This document shows positions 26,031-35,912 of a stretch of DNA of 64,000 bases, one piece after another. The DNA lies in assembly GCA_900618425.1 (NCBI GenBank), contig UZAN01040859.1, positions 1 to 64,000 of the forward strand. The letters are read 5' to 3'. The position numbers were made by a program, and so were the translations under genes. The DNA comes from Echinostoma caproni. Taxonomy: Eukaryota > Platyhelminthes > Trematoda > Plagiorchiida > Echinostomatidae. How positions within the stretch are numbered: position 1 is the first letter of the stretch; each line of letters opens with the position of its first letter. Under the pieces are notes generated by a model that saw only the letters and a program-made list of their open reading frames with translations, did not search any database and was not told the origin of the DNA.

Positions 26031-27051
26031 AACTTCTCTCAATCGAAACTGACCCGAACCTTTTGGGCTACAACTTTTCATGTGTCAAAATATCCATCAT
26101 GCACGTTGTGAAGAACACCAATATCGATGATATTGTGCTACAAATTGAAGGAATTAGTGACACAGAGTGTAGTTTTTGTGTATTTCTTTTGTAATCTGCG
26201 CATGGAACATTATGTTCAAGCTGAGTACCAAATCATTTCCAATCGTTCTCTTCAGACCGATTAATTCGAAATAATTAAATCAATGTTAAAAACACTGAAA
26301 TTCACTGTCTGTTTATACATGTTTCCCACTTGATATTGACTGCTGTTCCTCGTAGATAAGTTCAAATGTGGAAGATGAGGAATGCTGCTGGAAAAAAGAA
26401 GCAAAAGGGATAATTTTTTTAAAGATTAAATGAAAACTTTTAAAATTCTATGAATTTTGAAAATAATCTACGTATTTTGCATACCACTTTTTCTAGTTGT
26501 TCTGATGCCTCAGATTTCATTTTTTACTGTTATTATTGCCACATAGGTGTAATTGTACTCAAATTCATCCATTAGCTTCTTGTTGTATAACATTTTCGAT
26601 CCTACTCTACTCGGTATTCGTCCCGAATAAACTAATTTTGCACATTTCCCAAGACAAACAGTATTTCCGCATTTATTGTTAGTTACGAACCACTTTGTTC
26701 TCTTATAATTTCTGAAGTGATGAGGAAAAGCCCCTGCTTCTTTACGGCATGCACGGAAATTGTCAGAAGCTTTGGTTATCCCAAGCGTCTTATAAAACAG
26801 GGATAAAATCGTTCGTTTTTGTTAATTCCGAAACAGAACATATGGTGCATGTCGTATTCATCACCTACAACAACATCCAGCATGGAATTCTTTTTTCTTA
26901 CATATAGGACCTACTTAGTGAGATAAGCTGTGCCTTGGGGAAGCGGAATTGGACAGAAAATTCGAAAATCATCACCCAGCTTCCTCAATGCGGTATAACA
27001 GTATCGGCTGTACTCAGTTTGTCTCAGATTGACAATCGATTTCTAGAGAAA
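26031..27051. other. No recognisable gene
   Basis: Nothing identified beyond short frames. Confidence 0.35.
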
Positions 27052-27220
27052 GTTCTATACGGGAAATTCGTCGTTTATAAAGCAAATGAGACATGAACTG
27101 AAAAGCTGTGAAGCACGTTAAAGCTGTTTCGACCTGGTTGGGTCCCATCAGCAGTGCGAATCCATCGACCCGGGTGAGGATCAAACCCGGGACTTCACAG
27201 GTAGAACGCATTTACACGAT
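27052..27220 (-). repeat. Family B hammerhead SINE-like element, copy B1
   Basis: Read on the minus strand: a GCGTTCTACCTG segment, a tRNA-like B box (GGTTTGATCC), the hammerhead at 27157-27113, then a tail with TTTTCAGTTCATG, CTCATTTGCTTTATAAACGA and CGAATTTCCCGTATA. The tail is shared with copies B2 and B3. B1 and B2 are divergently oriented, with their 5' ends facing. Confidence 0.75.
27113..27157 (-). ncRNA. Hammerhead ribozyme, family B copy B1
   Basis: Minus strand: stem I strand GCACTG (27157-27152); core CTGATGG (A9 changed to G); stem II GACC/GGTC, perfect 4 bp around a CCAACCA-type loop (27144-27131); GAA (27130-27128); stem III region ACAGCTTT; second stem I strand ACGTGC, partly decayed. 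Stem II and the GAA box are intact. The A9 change and the damaged stem I argue against activity. Confidence 0.75.
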
Positions 27221-27339
27221 ATTGCAAAACCAATCTTTGCGAGCTTGTTGCGTCTCTCACCTCGCTTATCTCATCACTAGGTTCGAGTGTTATGAATCGG
27301 TTGGATACTTTTACAACCTAAATGTTTGATGCATGAGAG

Positions 27340-27510
27340 TGACCGATTGGGTAGCATGCTTGCGTTCTACCTGTACGTTCCCGGGTTCGATGGATTCGCA
27401 CTGCTGATGAGACCCAACCAGGTGGAAACAGCTGCACAGCGCTTTCTAGCATTTCAGTTCACGCTTCATTTGCTCTATTCACGACGAATTCCGTCTATAA
27501 AATTTAATCA
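27340..27510 (+). repeat. Family B hammerhead SINE-like element, copy B2
   Basis: tRNA-like head: A-box-like GATTGGGTAGCATGC at about 27344 and B box GGGTTCGATGG at about 27383. The hammerhead follows at 27398-27442, then the family tail (TTTCAGTTCACGCTTC, ACGACGAATTCCGTC). It is the plus-oriented partner of B1, about 240 bases away measured ribozyme to ribozyme. Confidence 0.78.
27398..27442 (+). ncRNA. Hammerhead ribozyme, family B copy B2
   Basis: Stem I GCACTG (27398-27403) with CAGCGC (27437-27442), one mismatch. Core CTGATGA (27404-27410) is intact. Stem II is GACC/GGTG around CAACCA (27411-27424), with the outer pair lost relative to B1 and B3. GAA (27425-27427) is intact. Stem III is ACAGCTGC. 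The base before the cleavage position is C instead of U, which breaks the conserved A15.1-U16.1 pair, so cleavage is doubtful. Confidence 0.8.
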
Positions 27511-28519
27511 AATATTCCATAACTCTCATGCATTCTACAGAAAGCTTTTTATTCTTTTGATGGCAAGTCGAGCACTGCCGTTTCAATTCCGGCTCCATGA
27601 TGATTGATTAAGCTGATACCGTGTCTCTAGACCACCAACCCGTTAACTTTAACTGTCTTCAGAGAAACGTGACACGCCAGGAAGCTCCAAATCTTGGTGC
27701 ACAGTGAACAATTTGTGGCAGAAATTAACTGGCGTATGTCGCCATCCTCTCGACTGGAAGGTCATTTATTCCTGTTCCCTGAACCGTTGCCAAACTTTCC
27801 CATTGCATTTTATCTGAAGGTAGACCTGCAATTGGCGATCATCCACTTCCTGAAAAACTGTACGTTGTTCACTTCTGTCGATAAATGAACAGTCATTAGT
27901 CAAACCATTTTATTCCGTGCCACAGATTTTTCATGTTGCTTGATTCCATTCGGGCTTAGTCACACATAAACGGGAATGTGTCCAAAAGGTTTATAGAAAC
28001 AAAACAAATGCATTTACGGAAATGTTAGGGATCGACCAGAATGCATTTCGATACAGGAGAGTGAAGCAAATCTATAGTGTTTCCCTGGATAATTTATTCT
28101 TCCCTGTATCGGCACCGCCCGTCATTGTCATTTATAATGTCGCTGTTGCCCGCAGCACGTCAATGCAACAACCGTGAGTTGCACAATGCAGAGAAATTGC
28201 GATTAGGTAAGCGGAATTGTGCAAAACCCGACCATCTTTAAGCAGTGGTAAAAATAGCGTGCAAATTAATTCAAACCCCAATATTTTTTCGTTGTTAAGT
28301 TCTTTTGTAATAGAATATTTTGTATGTGAGGTGTAAATCCTTTATTCCATCCATTTTTAAGTTTTGACAATGTTTTTTCACTGTTTTTCTTCTCTTGGTG
28401 TCAGTTCATATACTATCATCGTAAGTATCCTTAGGTAACTGCTATTCTAAATTGATCATCTGTCCATATTTTAATATCCGAACATGCTATAACCAATCGG
28501 GGAGAAATACGAGCAGATA
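27511..28519. other. No recognisable gene
   Basis: Short frames only; nothing identified. Confidence 0.35.
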
Positions 28520-28529
28520 TCAGATAGTT

Positions 28530-28720
28530 TTGACCCACAGCAAGCGGTTGAGAGCACAAGTGGTTAATGAGTCGAGTTGACAACCACTCCTACAAGGGGC
28601 TCGAATCCCAACCGAGTTTAGCTGGCACGCGCTGTCGATCATTTGGAATAATTTGGAATAAATTGAACTATAATTTTGGTGTGCGCAATGGTTTTGTAAT
28701 TGGTTTTCTTCATTTTTACA
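28530..28720 (+). repeat. tRNA-derived SINE-like repeat (no hammerhead)
   Basis: AGTGGTTAATGAG (28559-28571) resembles the D-arm/A-box part of class II tRNAs, and GGCTCGAATCC (28598-28608) is a near-consensus B box about 40 bases later. A non-tRNA tail follows. It lacks paired acceptor arms, so it is not a functional tRNA gene. No second copy was found in the window, which limits confidence. Confidence 0.45.
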
Positions 28721-31700
28721 CATGCATACGGCGGACGGCGTAATTGTTTATGCAAGCCAAATAAATAAACTTGCATCAAAAGAAGAAATCGCACTCATTT
28801 ACGGCTAGGAGGAGTGAGAGGGGGTTGACCAGGGTTATCTATCAATAGAGAGCTAAACTTATTAGTCATGCTTGCTTTGTTTACACAGTTTGACATTATA
28901 ACTATTGTATTTGTTGTCTCATGGGTGTTTGTAGTACGTGATCGGGTAACGGCCGGTCTCGAAAACTTTTTTATAAACTGCGTTCTCGTGTCTGGCATAG
29001 TCATTTTGCACTTTAATCTCGCACATTCCTCCAGGGGTCTGATTATCGATTCCAAATGAGGCATTTGAAACAGATTTGCAGTGTAGATGGTCAATATTTG
29101 GATTAGTCCATTCGGTCTTTCACAGCGTATCCAAGATCTGTTAGCAACACAATTGCCCTGCATGATGAATACAATATCACAAGTATTTTTAGTGACATTG
29201 TTAAAAAAGATTATAAAAAAGACTATATTTTTAATCATCTATCTTCCACCTATCCGTTATCCATCTCAGTAATGTAAAAAGTGCAATGTAAAGTAATCCC
29301 GCACGAGAAGAGAGTTTTATTGGAAGCAAAAGTGCTAAAACTCGTTGAAAAAATAAACTTTATTTTCATGTACAGATTTGTGGGATAGATTGTCCGTTGC
29401 TTCAAAATCCTTCCATGTAACGAGATCGGATGACCGAGATAATTTTCCCATTCTTTGCAAACCATAGCGATGAGAAATTGTTCAAGATAAAACACGAAAC
29501 TCGAAAATCTATATGATTAACATTTAAAAAAACTATTTATTTCCTCATGTTGTTTGAGTACAACTCACCGGAACTCTTTAATGCATCAATTTTTGAATGG
29601 TCTGTAAGGTCTACTCCAGATACTCATATACTTCTTCTTGTTTGTGATTAAGCACTTATTGCCTTGGAATTGAGAATACCATCAGTAAAGTGCGCTTAAA
29701 TTCCTAAAAATTCCATTGTTACTTGTTTATGAATATACTGCCAAATTTACTTTCTTTTTACTTACGGTCGCACCTTGTGGTCAGTTTTGAATGCCAGAAA
29801 CAATAGTTATGTTTCCGTTCAAATGCAGTGACAGAATAACGTGAAGTATTTCTCATTGAATGAACCCACACCGGAAGTACTCAATCCTTAGGGTTTTGTG
29901 CTGTCTTCCGCGTTTGCTCTCTTTATCTTTAGGACAAAATGGGCATTAGTTATTATATGAACTACGGCAGATGTTTTGTTATTTGAGCTTGAATTCTATT
30001 TTTTTCTCTGAAGGAATTATACTTACGTACCGTTGACAATCCACCCTTGTTACTCATGAAACTTAGTGAAATTAGACGGGATACACAGCTTGAGTTTGAG
30101 AAGAAATCTGAAGTCGGTTTGAAAATTACCGTAAACCGTGTGTTCAAGCCACAAGCAATGTTCCTCCTAAATACAACGCGCTAGAGTTGGTAGACGGCAG
30201 CAAAACCCGACTTGAAGTTATTGCTTACCTTACGCACAGTTCATGGATAGCACTCAAGAAAAAGTATTTATTATTTGTTCAAAATAGGGTCGAAAACTTT
30301 CATTCAATGCAACAGGTTTTATTTCCGGGAAGAATCTGTTAAGTTCACAATTTATCTTATCAGCAAATAAACTGATAGCACTGTGTTTTGATCGACTACC
30401 TTCAAGTCCCTTTTCCAGGCATTGTTAGGTATTTTCTCTGTCCGAACCGTTTGGGACAGTTTTATTTAAATCATTTCGTTTGAATTCCAACGGATAACTA
30501 AACTTTCATTCCAGAATTCGATGGTGATTTTCCATGAAAAATAACTCAGATTCACATTGTCCGAAAACTGTGCTAGACTGGGACAATATTTCCACCAGTC
30601 GGTCCTGGCGGTTCAATATCACTGTGACGCGTTGCATAAGGCTGACCAGATAATCTGTGGTCATCTTTTCTGTGGGTGGCCGCATATGCAACCGGGTTTC
30701 AGAAGACAAGAAACATCACATTAATTTCGATTTATTATTTCATTAGAACTTTGATACACGTTTTGAGTCTCCCGTTAAACGTAACCTTAGCATGCTGGCC
30801 ATGTGTAGGTGTATCGGTGTGGTTATTGATCCACAATAGGTTGTTGATAGGAAATGTTTAGAATTACTCATTGTTGCATTAATTGTGTTTTGAATTTGTT
30901 TGTTACACAATCGGAAATCGGCCAAATGAGCGATTGCTCCACATTTTGTGAGGCTAAGGAAGAGATATACATTTTGTAATTTCCTTGTGAACGAAACGGG
31001 ATATTTCAAAACAGTTCATAAAATTAGGTAAAAGCATGAACTGTAGATCGATTCTCCAAATGTTGAGCTTGACGTTTCAATGAATTGATTGACCAGTGAC
31101 ACTGTGGGATACTTTTGATGGCTTTACTCAGATATAAACTAGTGTAGTCGACTGTAATAGGTCTTTTCTAATGACGAAAGTAGCATGCTCTAGTAGCCAA
31201 CCTTTAGAGAAAACCATCATTCTCATCTATTTTGGTTGACATTGCAAAATACAACTACAGATGAGTGGCCTGAATGGAAACCTAAACTGTAAAAGTAGAA
31301 AACGGTTACCGTTCTCATTATTTCTGAGTGTTCCCAGTCCTGATCATTCACCAAGGACGGAGACCATGTCTTTAGAGCCAGAATAAAAACATAACATTCA
31401 TTTCGACATGGGCCATCACATCAAACTGATTCACTTCCTAGTTTGACAAAATTACTTACCTGAAACTTTGGTTTTTTTCATTCAATTGATTAGAACTCAC
31501 ATAACACAAATACCGCACGATGTGAACTTTTCATTCTCCTCATTTGATACAGCGTACAAACTGGCATTTATGTAAGAGAGTTTTGGTGATGGCAGTGCTT
31601 CAACGGTCAAGAGAGAATCGGTTTCATAATCAGTCCCACTGTATTCTGGCTCTCTGTGTTATAAAAGTTTGTGTGGACTGAATGGAATAACGTAACCAGA

Positions 31701-31882
31701 TCACCAACGTTTCAACGAATGCTGACCCTGGAGTTCCAGTTACGTAATAAGGCCCTGGACGACAAAAGTAGGTTAGCGCTTCGTACGGTGGCAGTTTTCG
31801 CGATTGCTGACGTTTAATTTCTTTTATCAGATTGACCTCTGAGATCGGGCTGTGTCATTGACCGTAGCAACCACTTTGTAAT
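28721..31882. other. No recognisable gene
   Basis: The longest frame (minus strand, 28795-29238) is within chance expectation and matches no family known to me. A minus-strand frame at 30506-30709 looks peptide-like but has no recognisable domain or good splice signals. Confidence 0.3.
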
Positions 31883-31967
31883 GTTTTCACTGATTTTAGC
31901 TGACTATCCTTCGGACTTCATTTACCAGCAAAATCCTCGGTTCATCCATTCAGCCATACACTTGGAA

Positions 31968-32012
31968 GCACTAGACTCGAGTTTCGCTCTTATTGGAGCT
32001 CATCACTAGTGC
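31968..32012 (-). ncRNA. Type I hammerhead ribozyme, family A copy A5
   Basis: Minus strand: stem I GCACTA (32012-32007) pairs perfectly with TAGTGC (31973-31968). Core GTGATGA has C3 changed to G. Stem II GAGC/GCTC is perfect, with a six-base CAATAA-type loop (31999-31986). GAA (31985-31983) is intact. Stem III is the self-complementary ACTCGAGT (31982-31975), followed by C at the cleavage position (31974). Everything fits an active fold except C3, whose pair with G8 is required for catalysis, so this copy should be dead while folding normally. Confidence 0.88.
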
Positions 32013-32019
32013 ATATTCA

Positions 32020-32095
32020 TCGTCCCGTCCGGGATTTGAACTCCGGACCCATCGGATGGAAGGCGTGTGCGTTACCACTGTGCTAACCAGCTCAT
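32020..32095 (-). promoter_or_regulatory. tRNA-like pol III promoter head of copy A5
   Basis: About 75 bases resemble a tRNA body on the minus strand: A box TGGTTAGCACAGTGG, an anticodon-arm-like CGCCTTCCATCCG, and a T-arm GGTCCGGAGTTCAAATCCCGG with the TTCAAAT loop. A and B boxes at this spacing form an internal pol III promoter in tRNA-derived SINEs. The anticodon arm loosely resembles glycine tRNA (TCC), which is only a suggestion. The ribozyme begins about 8 bases after the tRNA-like part ends. Confidence 0.75.
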
Positions 32096-32304
32096 GCCAT
32101 GGATGAACCAAATTGCCAATTCATGTTTGTTCAGGTGTCGTCTTCAGTGATAGCCAGTTCATTTGGCCCGACAGCAACGAAAGGAGACTCAGATGGCATA
32201 CTGTTAACTCCAATCGAAAGCCTTCCACCAAGTCAGGACTTCCATGCAGGTACGGACTGATTCGCCAACGAACCTTCAAGGCCGGATTGATATTTCGTAT
32301 TTGA

Positions 32305-32306
<2 letters not shown>

Positions 32307-32355
<49 letters not shown>
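32307..32355 (+). repeat. (CA)n microsatellite, about 24 units
   Basis: An uninterrupted CA dinucleotide run exactly at the junction between the inverted family A copies A5 and A6. It probably grew from CACACA-like bases present in both element edges (CTCACA and CGCACACGCC). Confidence 0.97.
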
Positions 32356-32357
<2 letters not shown>

Positions 32358-32580
32358 CTTCCATCCGATGGGTCCGGAGTTCAAATCCCAGACGAGACGA
32401 TGGATATGCACTACTGATGAGCTCCAATAAGAGCAAAACTCGAGTCTAGTGCTTCCAAGTTTATGGCTGAATGGATGAACCGAGAATTGTGCGTGAAGGT
32501 GAAGTCCGAAGGAAAGTTAGCTCAAATCAATGAAAATAAAGTATCCCACACCACTACTCACAAGTAATTGTGAGTCAAAC
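32356..32580 (+). repeat. Family A hammerhead SINE-like element, copy A6
   Basis: Starts within the tRNA-like head (CGCCTTCCATCCGATGG, with B-box region GGAGTTCAAATCC), continues through the hammerhead (32408-32452) and the tail (GCTTCCAAGTTTATGG, GTGAAGTCCGAAGG), and ends in the family hairpin ACTCACAA/TTGTGAGT at 32556-32575. The A box is missing, apparently replaced by the CA repeat. Together with A5 it forms inverted arms of about 170 bp. Confidence 0.85.
32408..32452 (+). ncRNA. Type I hammerhead ribozyme, family A copy A6
   Basis: Stem I GCACTA (32408-32413) with TAGTGC (32447-32452), perfect. Core CTGATGA (32414-32420) is intact. Stem II GCTC/GAGC around CAATAA (32421-32434) is perfect. 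The next box is AAA instead of GAA, so G12, the general base, is lost at 32435. Stem III ACTCGAGT (32438-32445) is followed by cleavage-site C at 32446. Between them, A5 and A6 restore a complete consensus, since each has a different single core defect. Confidence 0.9.
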
Positions 32581-33685
32581 ACGAAACTTTGTAATGTCTT
32601 CGGGCATCGGTTGTGACATGGGTCGATTCGTTTTACAGATGTCACCTCAAATGCTGGTAAACTGATGGATGGCATGTGAGGCCTATCGGGCGGCTGGTTA
32701 TGGCTGTGTTGAACGCAGATCTTAATGGGCTCACGAATGGTTGCTACAGTCATTGAAGTAACACAATCTTCAAGGTGAATCTGATGACAGAAACTCATGG
32801 TCTTCAACCGCAAAATATCTCATGACGACTGTACGCATATCTGATCCGTGGGATTGATTCTGGACTTGGTTCTCTCTCTTCGCTTGACCCGATCCACTGA
32901 ACCACTGAATTTATCAAGACTGCATTGTATAAATAACAGACTGTGACAGATTGCGTTTCAGTGCCTGAGGAGATCAAAAGAAATATTAACACTTTTCAGC
33001 ATACCTTCCCTCTGTTCTCAAGATTCCTTTTGGTACGCACATTCCGAGTCACTACCCACACTTATTTTTTCAATGTTCTCCTATACTACTAAGCTGTGGC
33101 GAATTTAACTATATCGTGCGTACTAATGAATTTGAAAAGTCGGAAAAATAGTAGATCGAATATGAAGTCGTATAATCATATACGTAGATTTTTCCTATAA
33201 ACACTGTGGAAAATGGTGTTTTCGAAATTTACGTTTGATATATTCCATCAGGTGGTTATATGTAAAAGGTGAGCATAGTACGAATGGCTGATTTGTCGAT
33301 TACAGCTCAGTGTTATAACGATGACAAACGCAAACAGGTAGAAAAACGGTTATGACAAGACTAGTGGTAGTCAAGGTTAGAGTCGTGGAGAGGATGAGAG
33401 GATGAAGGTCTAGTGAAATAACAGTAAAAAGAGATGTTATTAGTGGGCGGTACCATTAAAAAGGCGCTTTCCGCAAAACAACATGGGTTGGACAGTAAAC
33501 GCAGTTTTATAGACTTGTTCTCCTGAAATACGTACGAAACCTAGTCAGAAGTTTATTATGACGAGCATATGAGGTTGGCAGTGACGAGACATTACAGTCC
33601 GAGATACCTTTTATTTATGGTGCGCTTCGGTCAAATGGTTACCCAGAAGTTTTATGGATAAACGTATACCACTAAAAACAACAAC
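32581..33685. other. No recognisable gene
   Basis: The first bases after the A6 hairpin (GTCAAACACGAAA) still resemble the start of another family A unit, but similarity is lost within about 20 bases. Nothing else identified. Confidence 0.4.
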
Positions 33686-33689
33686 ACAC

Positions 33690-34030
33690 AACACAACAAA
33701 ACACCCGACCGTTCCTCGCAGGAACGTTTGCTTACCGTTCCATTTAAGGGCGAAGATGTCTTGGAACTTCTGAAAGTACGTCTATCTAAAGTCATCTCTA
33801 GAACGTTCCCTGCAACTCAACCATATATTCTCACCATCACATGGTCCTTAATGTTCCAGCAAACAAAATATATGCCCCCACATCAGTCCGAATCCTTTGT
33901 TCTATACCTTTTCATGTGCGATTATAGTGCACGATACGGTGGACATAAGACCATACGAATATCGGAAGGTATTGCTGAGCACTATCCTGCGGTCCTCTAC
34001 AAAGGAACGGTTAGGTGGTTTCAAATCAAG
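33690..34030 (+). mobile_element. Penelope-like element, C-terminal GIY-YIG endonuclease remnant
   Basis: The frame at 33728-34051 reads as the end of a Penelope-like retroelement protein: a VPFKGEDVLELLKVRL linker, then PPHQSESFVLYLFMCDYSARYGGH. The latter resembles the cysteine-containing start of the GIY-YIG nuclease, with the YIG box altered to YGG. After it comes ISEGIAEHYPAVLYKG, matching the conserved R..EH segment. Penelope elements join a telomerase-like reverse transcriptase to this nuclease; the reverse transcriptase was not found upstream. The frame stops being Penelope-like at about 34030, exactly where the repetitive 3' tail of the minus-strand CR1-like element begins, suggesting that element inserted into it. 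Confidence 0.75.
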
Positions 34031-34621
34031 CCAAGTCAGTCAAGTCAGTAGTAGCTTTATGCACCCGGATAGGTGTATTTTCAGCAATTACACCATATTT
34101 GGGGATTCAAATTTACAAAATCATTACATAATGAACCTGAAAGCAAGCGGTTGCACAATTCTGTGGAAATTTTGTCCTTGTCTATGAGTAGACGTGCTAG
34201 ATATGGGAGAATTACGATAAGCAGAGGTACGTGCAAATAAAAGTTTAAACCTTGAGTGTGTGGATGATGTAGATACGGCTTTTGAAAATTCGTTGTGTAA
34301 TGGGTGGTGAATGCCTGAGGGTATTTTGGCGGTGAAACCTCTGCAAGCTTGTAGGTGTCTGTCAATAATAGAATTGGCGAGTTTATCCCTGACAATGTCA
34401 CTACATTTAGAGATGTGTTTCGGAGATCTCGCCAGTAAACAAGAGTTTTACTTCAACATACCGGGACAAATTACTGGAGAGCAATACCAATAGTGGGGTA
34501 GCACGCATGCATTCACAAATCTAACAATCAGCTTGTGGTAAAAAGAAAGTAATCTCAATCGGAGTGAGAAATATGAATGTTTTCTAACTTTACAGAATGT
34601 GTTTTGAACGTGCAGTGACCA

Positions 34622-35620
34622 TCATAAATTGTGTGATTGGGTGACGCCAAGGTATTTTACTACTGTTGACTTCGGTAAGGGTTGTTGATTTGCAGAGAGG
34701 GTGGGGAACCTATCTGTAAGGGCTGAATATGGTACATCGGCCAAAAGGGAAAACACAACATCTTGACATTTAGAGGCATTCAATGAGAGGGAACGGGACA
34801 AGGACCAAGTGACAACGTCGTTCATCTTGCTTTGAATTTCTGAAGCCTCTTCTGGAGTGGATGCTTTGCAACCTATAACAACGTCATCAGCGTATTTACA
34901 GCCAATAAATGCAGGAGGAATGGGAAATTGTTTGACGTGCATACAAAAGAAAAATGGGGAAAATATTGCACCTTGCAGGACACGAGAAGAAACTGAGCGA
35001 GTGGAGGACTTTTTGCCGTTGAGACATGTAAACTGCCTTCTATCTGTGAAATAATCACAGATCAGTCTGCTAACGTTTGAATTTACCCCACTTTCAATAA
35101 TCAGGTTGAGCAATACTGATCGATCCAGACTGCCGAAAGCGTTTTTGTAGTCTAAGAACACCATTCTGACGGTCTTGTTTTTCTTATTTAGTGCCGAGAT
35201 TATTGAATGAACGAGATTTGCAACGGCATCCATTGTTGACCGCGAGGAGTGATATGCAAATTGATATATGTCGTCTTCGTCAGATTCAGTGGCAACCCAC
35301 GGTAATAAGCATCTCTCAAATAATTTGAGCATGACTGACGTGCCGGTGATGGGACGATATTTCCCAGGTTCCTTTTTTGGAACGGGATTTATCTTGGCCA
35401 GACTCCCAATATCGGGAATTTTTCCACTTGTGAGACAGTTATTGAATATTTTTGACAATGGGGCTGGAGGGGTGTCCGCACATACCTTGAGTACTACGGG
35501 TGATTGTTCATCAGGGCCCGATGCTTTATTCAACTTAGTTTTCAGTAGATGTTTCAGGACTGTGGCGGTTAGATAGTTGGTGTTGGCATAGAGCTGGCTA
35601 ACTCTGACAAGGCAGTGCAC
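34622..35620 (-). pseudogene. Reverse transcriptase domain of CR1-like copy 2
   Basis: A 332-residue uninterrupted frame. Visible family blocks: KASGPDEQSPVVLK, KINPVPKKEPGKYRPI, FAYHSSRSTMDAV, VFLDYKNAFGSLDR (first catalytic aspartate), LQGAIFSPFFF and KYADDVVIG (catalytic YADD, codons at 34894-34883). SLSLNASKCQDVVFS and VVKYLGV follow. It would polymerise element RNA into DNA at the nicked target. The full family protein also needs the endonuclease at its N-terminus and a C-terminal part, both present but in other frames. The apparent start is simply where the frame opens. Confidence 0.92.
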
Positions 35621-35912
35621 TGTTAAACTGGACTAAACTCAGAATTTAGTCTTTCAACGTCGACAGTTTCCTTTTTGTGTTTATTGCTACTGCCACACAA
35701 TCGGTTGATAGCTCTCCGCATGCCACGACAACCAGAGCTTCCCAGGATAGTGTCGATGTACAGTTTATTCAACCGATTTATTTCAGCTTTGATCGAAATT
35801 GTTAGCCGCTTGACATGGATTCTTTGTCCTTGGTTATAGGCTTGCTCTTTCCGCCTGCGTAACTGCTTGAGTAGCGGTGATGGATATCTGTCTTTGTGGA
35901 TAAAGACCGTTT

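Larger units (their letters stand above)
31883..32306 (-). repeat. Family A hammerhead SINE-like element, copy A5 (best preserved)
   Basis: On the minus strand the order is a GAGTCAAATACGAAA start, about 200 bases of body (GTACCTGCATGGAAG, CTGACTTGGTGGAAGG, CGTTGCTGTCGGG), then a tRNA-like head with A box TGGTTAGCACAGTGG (32089-32075) and B-box region GAGTTCAAATCCC (32046-32034). The hammerhead (32012-31968) and a tail ending near 31883 complete it. The body upstream of the tRNA-like head is unusual for a SINE and suggests a unit cut at a different point from its transcription start. It pairs head-to-head with A6 across a CA repeat. Confidence 0.85.

Noticed and set aside
28530..28610. Functional tRNA gene
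   Set aside because: Has A- and B-box-like segments but no paired acceptor stem; fits a tRNA-derived repeat instead.
28795..29238. 147-residue minus-strand ORF
   Set aside because: Length is within chance expectation, no recognisable domain, no splice context.
32121..32436. Minus-strand frames with a run of alternating valine and cysteine
   Set aside because: Translation of the CA microsatellite within a SINE pair.
34857..35576. Plus-strand frames over the reverse transcriptase
   Set aside because: Shadows of the CR1-like reverse transcriptase on the minus strand.
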